This document shows positions 56,521 through 61,029 of a stretch of DNA of 61,029 nt, piece after piece (within the stretch, counting starts at the first letter, position 1; each line of letters begins with the position of its first letter). Under the pieces are notes generated by a model. That model searched no databases. It was given only the letters and a program-made list of their open reading frames with translations, and was not told where the DNA came from. The DNA comes from Acidobacteriota bacterium (GTDB lineage Bacteria > Acidobacteriota > Terriglobia > UBA7540): contig CADDZJ010000014.1 in the NCBI GenBank assembly GCA_902812415.1, forward strand, positions 1 to 61,029. The letters are read 5' to 3'. The position numbers and the translations under genes were made by a program.

Positions 56521-57030
56521 TCAACTGGGTAAGGTGGGTTTCAGATTGGACTTGCTGAGGGCTCTCAGTAATTCTTCTTCCACAGCCTCCCGGCACATCC
56601 CGCGCGCGACAGCGATTTCGTCCACCAAGAGTTGCCAGGAGCGGTCAAACATTTTCTTTTCCCGGAAGGAAAGTGGTTTCTCCTGGCTGAGAACCAGGAG
56701 AGCTTTGAAGACCTCGGCGACGTGGCGGAGCGAGCCGTTACGCATCTTTTCGGAGTTTGCCTTGAAGCGACCCTTCCAGTCCGCCGGCGGGTCAATTTCC
56801 GCTTTATTTAAATACTCCAACACCGTTCCCACCTCGCGTCCCTTGGCGACCCGCCTCAGGCCCACGCTCTCAACATTCGTCATGGGAACCATTACGCGCA
56901 GGCCATTGGAATTCAGCTTTAAAAGATAGAAAGTTTCGGGTTGCCCGGTGAGATTGCGGCTGGAGATTTGTTCAACAACACCCACACCTTGATTCGGGTA
57001 TACGACCTTATCGCCGACCCGGAATTCCAT
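56521..57030 (-). CDS. carD: CarD-family transcription regulator
   Basis: 169 residues. The N-terminal RNA-polymerase-interacting domain reads FRVGDKVVYPNQGVGVVEQI and LLKLNSNGLRVMVPMTNVESVGLR. The C-terminal helical domain, with WKGRFKANSEKMRNGSLRHVAEV and LLVDEIAVARGM, binds DNA near the -10 element. CarD stabilises open promoter complexes at rRNA and other promoters. Confidence 0.95.
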   Translation of the reverse strand: MEFRVGDKVVYPNQGVGVVEQISSRNLTGQPETFYLLKLNSNGLRVMVPMTNVESVGLRRVAKGREVGTVLEYLNKAEIDPPADWKGRFKANSEKMRNGSLRHVAEVFKALLVLSQEKPLSFREKKMFDRSWQLLVDEIAVARGMCREAVEEELLRALSKSNLKPTLPS

Positions 57031-57458
57031 AACTCCCCCTAATTTCCGCTATTGAGTTCAGGAAAACGTTTTACTTTACCTCTCCAGCATATCAAAGTCA
57101 ACGATCACAGCGGCATTTTTGGCTCATCAGGAGCGGACTTGTCGCATCATGGCAACGAGTGCGGGTGGCTAAAGACGCAAGCGAACTTTATAAATAGCCG
57201 CACTCAGGCAGCAGAGGATCGATGAGAACCCATCCTCACCCTTTGCGAGAAATCGAAAGGCTGATGTAATCTAAATCTGAGTTTGGCTTGAAACGCTGAG
57301 ATGAGGAATGGCTGCCGGCAGCATGATGACAGGCGTTAATCCGACATACAGAGCGAAGGGCAATCTTGCCTTTCCTTTCTCATCTTCTCGTTTCTGAACG
57401 GGAGAGAATTGCGGGCGGCGTTCTGGCCTAAAAATAGCAATCTGGAATACAAAGGCGG
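57031..57458. promoter_or_regulatory. Divergent gap upstream of carD and an acetyltransferase gene
   Basis: About 430 bases holding the carD promoter on one side. I see no repeats or strong hexamers. Confidence 0.4.
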
Positions 57459-58487
57459 ATGGTGACCCAATCGGATTTTCTGATTCTGCGCGAGTTTCCT
57501 TCCGGAGAAATTGAAGCAAAATGGCGGGAGTTCCTGAAGGATGTGGAATGCCCAGGCCACTTCAACGCTCCGGAATACTTCCTGGAACCGTATTGGGATG
57601 GCAAGCGGCCCTTTGCCATTCTGGCCATGCATCAGGATAAAGTGGTGGGCGCGCTTACCGGCCTTCACGAGGGTGAGGAAACAGTCAGCGGCCTTCAATC
57701 CCGGCCTCAAATCTGCCTTGCGAAATCGGCCGATCCGGCGACTGCTGTGGATGCCTTGGCCAGAGGATTGCTTGCCGAGGCCGGCGACTCCAAGCTGATC
57801 ACCCTTTACACTTGGAAGTGGACGCCGCTCGACTCCCTTAAGAAATACCGATTTCGACGGCGCGAGATGGAAGGATGTGTGGTTCTGGACTGCACCTTGG
57901 GCGCAGAGGCGCTTTTCAAGCAGTTCTCCAAAACACGTCGTTACAACATTCGCCTCGCGATGCGGGAGGGAGTTGAAGTCTTTCAGGCGACGACGCAGGA
58001 AGAATTTCGGACCTATTACAATATTTATCTGGGCTGGTGTCAGCGAAAAAAAATCACGCCCTTTCCTTATGAGATGGAAGAGAAGGCATTCTTCGCCACC
58101 CGGAATAACCGGCGGCTGTTTCTGGCCCGCTCGTCAGGGAAAATTATCGCCGGAAGCATCATTCGCTTCTTTCCCGGCGGACTCTCGGAATACGCAAGGA
58201 ATAATTCTCTCCCTGAATTCCTGCGTCTGAATCCGAACGACCTGATTCAATGGCGAGCGATTGAGTGGCTGTGTCAGGAGGGAATCCGGCGGCATTCCAT
58301 GGGCGGGGCGCACGCCTTCCTGCAAAAGTTTGGAGGCGCCATGACTCCGATCTATCGCTATCGGCTGGACCGGACGTTGCTTCGGCGGCACGACTTGCGA
58401 GAGGCTTTGAGCGATCGGGGACGAGCCACGCTGAAAAAACTCCCTGCGCCCGTTGAGAAGGCTGCGCGGAAATTTATGGGCGCCTGA
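57459..58487 (+). CDS. FemAB/CelD-like acyltransferase
   Basis: 342 residues. Two linked GNAT-like folds; the second has FKQFSKTRRYNIRLAMREGV, FRTYYNIYLGWCQRKKITP, RSSGKIIAGSIIRFFPGG and HSMGGAHAFLQKFGG. This matches the CelD/FemAB-like group found in exopolysaccharide loci, which transfers acyl groups to sugars or peptides. It heads a run of glycosyltransferases on the same strand. Confidence 0.8.
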   Translation: MVTQSDFLILREFPSGEIEAKWREFLKDVECPGHFNAPEYFLEPYWDGKRPFAILAMHQDKVVGALTGLHEGEETVSGLQSRPQICLAKSADPATAVDALARGLLAEAGDSKLITLYTWKWTPLDSLKKYRFRRREMEGCVVLDCTLGAEALFKQFSKTRRYNIRLAMREGVEVFQATTQEEFRTYYNIYLGWCQRKKITPFPYEMEEKAFFATRNNRRLFLARSSGKIIAGSIIRFFPGGLSEYARNNSLPEFLRLNPNDLIQWRAIEWLCQEGIRRHSMGGAHAFLQKFGGAMTPIYRYRLDRTLLRRHDLREALSDRGRATLKKLPAPVEKAARKFMGA

Positions 58488-58637
58488 CATCCGCTTTAAG
58501 ACCACAGTTATTGCAGCTTGGTGAGCACGACCCTTCATTGTGGCGATCAATTTTGTGGCGGCGCTCTCCTGAGCGCGAGGAGCGCTGGTGAGGACGCCAG
58601 CGGCACAGTTAAGATTGCCACGACGAAAGGTGTGCGC

Positions 58638-59591
58638 ATGGAGAGATCCTTGGCGGTGGAGATCAGTGTTATTGTCTGCACGCACAATCGATCTGCGGTT
58701 CTGCGGCGAACGCTTCTCAGCTTGAGCGACATGGAACTGCCGCCAGACCTGCCCTGGGAAGTCCTTGTGGTCGACAACAATTCTACGGATGATACGCGTC
58801 AGATTGTGGAATCCCTCCGCGCTCACGAACTGCCCAATCTGCGGTACGTTTTCGAGCGGCAGCAGGGCCTTTCTTTTGCCCGAAATCGCGGGATCGCTGA
58901 AGCGAAGGGTGAGATTCTGACCTTTACGGATGACGATGTGATCGTGGCGAAAGACTGGCTGGTTGAAGTCAGGAAGGCGTTTCAGGAGTTTCAACCGGCC
59001 TGCGTGGGCGGCAGAATTCTTTTGCACCCTGACCTTCGCCTGCCGGCATGGTGGGACAAACGATGGAACGGATCGCTTTCCGAACTCGATTTGGGCGAAC
59101 ACGTTATTCTGGATGAGTTCGGGTATGGCGCTAACATGAGTTTCCGGCGCGAGGCGCTTGTGAAATATGGCCTATTCAGAACGGATTTGGGAAGGACCAA
59201 TCGCGCGCTAGCGATGGGTGAGGAAACGGAGCTTATGTTCAGGCTTCGCCTGAATGAGGAACGCCTGGTTTATTATCCCAAGGCGATCGTTTATCATTGT
59301 CCGAGTGTGGCAAGGCTTTCGAAGAAATATCTTCGTCGATGGTTTTATCAGTACGGAATTTCCTTGCATCAAATCGATCTCGTGAGGTTCAGATCGGGTC
59401 GATGGCTTGGGAGTGTGCCGCTTTGGCGATATCGCTGGGCAGGGAACGTCCTGGGGAGTGCGGCTTTCCTATGGATCACGGGCGGCTCTCGAGAGAGATT
59501 TCATCAAGAATTGCGCGTCATTTGCCTGATGGGTTACTCGGCCTCGGCTTTCATTCAGCAGCTGCGTAGTCCGGTTCGCGTGAAATCATAG
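58638..59591 (+). CDS. Family-2 glycosyltransferase, copy 1
   Basis: 317 residues from ATG 58638 (GAAAGGTGTGCGC upstream); a longer frame to 58518 lacks support. GT-A motifs: VIVCTHNRS, VVDNNSTDDT, RNRGIAEAKGEI, FTDDDV (metal-binding DxD) and LPAWWDKRWNG. It adds a sugar from a nucleotide sugar to a growing surface polysaccharide or lipid. The same length and order occur in the next gene. Confidence 0.9.
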   Translation: MERSLAVEISVIVCTHNRSAVLRRTLLSLSDMELPPDLPWEVLVVDNNSTDDTRQIVESLRAHELPNLRYVFERQQGLSFARNRGIAEAKGEILTFTDDDVIVAKDWLVEVRKAFQEFQPACVGGRILLHPDLRLPAWWDKRWNGSLSELDLGEHVILDEFGYGANMSFRREALVKYGLFRTDLGRTNRALAMGEETELMFRLRLNEERLVYYPKAIVYHCPSVARLSKKYLRRWFYQYGISLHQIDLVRFRSGRWLGSVPLWRYRWAGNVLGSAAFLWITGGSRERFHQELRVICLMGYSASAFIQQLRSPVRVKS

Positions 59592-59603
59592 ATTTCGTCC
59601 GGT

Positions 59604-60557
59604 ATGGATATCACCGTCCTTATCTGCACCTGTAACCGCGCCTCAAGTCTGAAGCAGACGCTTGCGAGCCTTCGGACTCTTGAGACGCCTCCCTCCCTGA
59701 GGTGGGAAGTGGTGGTGGTCGACAACCATTCCACAGATTCCACACGCGGCGTCGTTGAAGAATTTTCTACGACTTCGGGCCTGCGCGTGCGTTACGTCCT
59801 CGAACCTCAACGCGGGAAGTCGCATGCCCTGAATACCGGCATCCGGGAAGCAAAAGGTGAAATCATTGCCCTGACAGACGACGACGTGAGGGTTGCCGCG
59901 GATTGGCTCGTGCAATTAAAAAAGGCGTTTGACCAATTCCAGCCCGCCTGCGTGGGCGGCAGGGTTCTTTTGCATCCAGACCTTCGCTTGCCGGCATGGT
60001 GGGATCGAAGGTGGAAAGGAGTTCTTGCGCACTGCGATCTTGGGGACGACGTCATCCGGTCGGACTCCAGCTCCGTTAACGTATACGAATACGGGTACGG
60101 AGCGAACCTGGGCTTGCACCGCCGCGCGCTTGAGAAATACGGTTTCTTCAGAACGGATTTAGGCCCCGGCAAAATTGGCATCGGAGAAGACACCGAATAT
60201 GTATTGAGACTCCATCTCAATGGAGAGCTTATCATTTACTATCCGAATGCTGTCGTTTATCATCTGCCCGACGTCGAACACCTTTCAAAGAAGTATCTCC
60301 GCCGATGGTATTATCACAACGGCGTAGTCCTGCAGCGGCTCGATTTGATCCGATTTCCATCATCCCGACGGATAGGGCGCGTCCCCGTGTGGAGATGGCG
60401 GTGGGCTTTTGAGACATTGCGATCAGCGGCGGTCAACTTATTGACGGGCGGTTTACAGGAAGGATTTAGCCAGGAACTGCGGGTGATTCGCCTGGTTGGA
60501 TATGGGGTGGAAACCCTCAAGACGCAATTCCATGTGGCAGGGACAGGGAAATCGTGA
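59604..60557 (+). CDS. Family-2 glycosyltransferase, copy 2
   Basis: 317 residues, 12 bases after copy 1. Motifs: VLICTCNRAS, VVDNHSTDST, NTGIREAKGEI, LTDDDV and LPAWWDRRWKG. DNA identity to copy 1 is high in the centre (the stretch encoding GGRxLLHPDLRLPAWWD), so this is a tandem duplication. The second halves differ more, as expected if acceptors differ. Confidence 0.9.
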   Translation: MDITVLICTCNRASSLKQTLASLRTLETPPSLRWEVVVVDNHSTDSTRGVVEEFSTTSGLRVRYVLEPQRGKSHALNTGIREAKGEIIALTDDDVRVAADWLVQLKKAFDQFQPACVGGRVLLHPDLRLPAWWDRRWKGVLAHCDLGDDVIRSDSSSVNVYEYGYGANLGLHRRALEKYGFFRTDLGPGKIGIGEDTEYVLRLHLNGELIIYYPNAVVYHLPDVEHLSKKYLRRWYYHNGVVLQRLDLIRFPSSRRIGRVPVWRWRWAFETLRSAAVNLLTGGLQEGFSQELRVIRLVGYGVETLKTQFHVAGTGKS

Positions 60558-60652
60558 TCCTTCTGGCAGACGCCTCCGTCTGAAAAAGCCCGCCTTCCGT
60601 GACCGCATAAAGCGCGCGTCGCCGCGAAGCCTTGCAATTCCCGACCCGCTCT

Positions 60653-61029
60653 ATGGATTTAACCGTCATCATCGCTACTTTTAACCGTTCTGCCGCATTA
60701 AAGCAGACGCTCGCAAGCCTTGGAAGCGTGGCAGCCTCCGGTTCAATGCATTGGGAACTTCTGGTGGCGGATAACAACTCCTCGGACGACACACGGACGG
60801 TTGTTCAGGAATTTGGGCAGCGCGCTTCGATGGAAGTTCGTTATCTCTTTGTGGCTCAACAGGGAAAGTCCTTCGCCCTGAATACTGCGATTCAACAGGC
60901 AAGGGGTGAAATCATCGCCTTCACGGATGACGATGTGACGTTTGACCCGAACTGGCTGGTCAGTTTGAAGCGGGGGCTTGAAGAATTGGGCTGTATGGCT
61001 GTCGGTGGAAAGATCATCCCCGTTTGGGA
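60653..61029 (+). CDS. Family-2 glycosyltransferase, copy 3, cut by window end
   Basis: The first 125 codons of a third paralogue: VIIATFNRSAALKQT, VADNNSSDDT, NTAIQQARGEI, FTDDDVTFDPNW and VGGKIIPVW. The rest lies beyond the window. It starts 95 bases after copy 2. The GGRxLLHPDLR block of copies 1 and 2 is replaced by VGGKIIPVW, so it is the most diverged of the three. Confidence 0.9.
   Translation, partial: MDLTVIIATFNRSAALKQTLASLGSVAASGSMHWELLVADNNSSDDTRTVVQEFGQRASMEVRYLFVAQQGKSFALNTAIQQARGEIIAFTDDDVTFDPNWLVSLKRGLEELGCMAVGGKIIPVW

Noticed and set aside
58134-59102. Minus-strand frame of 322 codons
   Set aside because: Spans two real plus-strand genes (acyltransferase and glycosyltransferase) and their gap; Arg/Gln-rich shadow.

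Overview
The window reads as a chromosomal segment of an Acidobacteriota-like bacterium. This is inferred from gene style, not from a marker gene: GC-rich codon use, a CarD/TldD/TldE/TatA housekeeping set, TPR-CHAT and S41 proteins beside an ECF-type sigma factor, and REP-like palindromes in most chromosomal gaps. It splits into two parts at a tRNA-Asn gene (31741-31815, minus strand).

Bases 1 to about 31,740 look like the right-hand part of an integrative conjugative element (ICE) inserted at the 3' end of tRNA-Asn. Next to the tRNA are an intact tyrosine integrase (30580-31683) and a small excisionase-like helix-turn-helix protein (30232-30567). The left half is a type IV secretion (T4SS) block transcribed leftwards in two units. 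Unit 1 (17540 to 11393) encodes a MoxR ATPase, a VirB1 transglycosylase, VirB9, VirB10 and a membrane protein with two AAA+ domains. Unit 2 (10961 to the window edge) encodes VirB2-type pilin modules in three proteins, VirB3, VirB4, two VirB5/TrbJ paralogues, VirB6/TrbL, VirB8, two small proteins, and a protein cut by the window edge. That last protein carries hallmarks of the eukaryotic-type, double-psi beta-barrel RNA-dependent RNA polymerase family. A 32-nt repeat occurs only in the two gaps upstream of these units, always in the same orientation. Relaxase, coupling protein and VirB11 are not seen and may lie left of base 1.

The right half of the ICE carries cargo: a 338-residue unknown protein built from two repeats, a multi-domain DNA-binding protein, a truncated integrase beside a pair of 64-nt repeats, and a four-gene sigma / anti-sigma / S41 peptidase / membrane TPR-CHAT protease set. 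It also has a YedK (SRAP) protein and gene remnants. The sigma-CHAT-S41 set could be a proteolytic signalling or defence module.

Bases 31,816 to 61,029 are ordinary chromosome: two tandem tatA genes, a CYTH protein, a polyprenyl synthase, a GH36-like alpha-galactosidase, an acetyltransferase, tRNA-Glu, DNA polymerase IV, an HNH nuclease, a PAP2 phosphatase, phosphoglycolate phosphatase, YceI and exonuclease VII large subunit. These are followed by a CAAX protease, a cation/proton antiporter, a PspC protein, a HAMP sensor, bacterioferritin, a leucine-degradation pair, TldD/TldE, an outer-membrane barrel, CarD, and a cell-surface polysaccharide cluster with three tandem family-2 glycosyltransferases, the last cut by the window end. 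Interspersed palindromes fill several gaps, and one repeat type is shared with the ICE.
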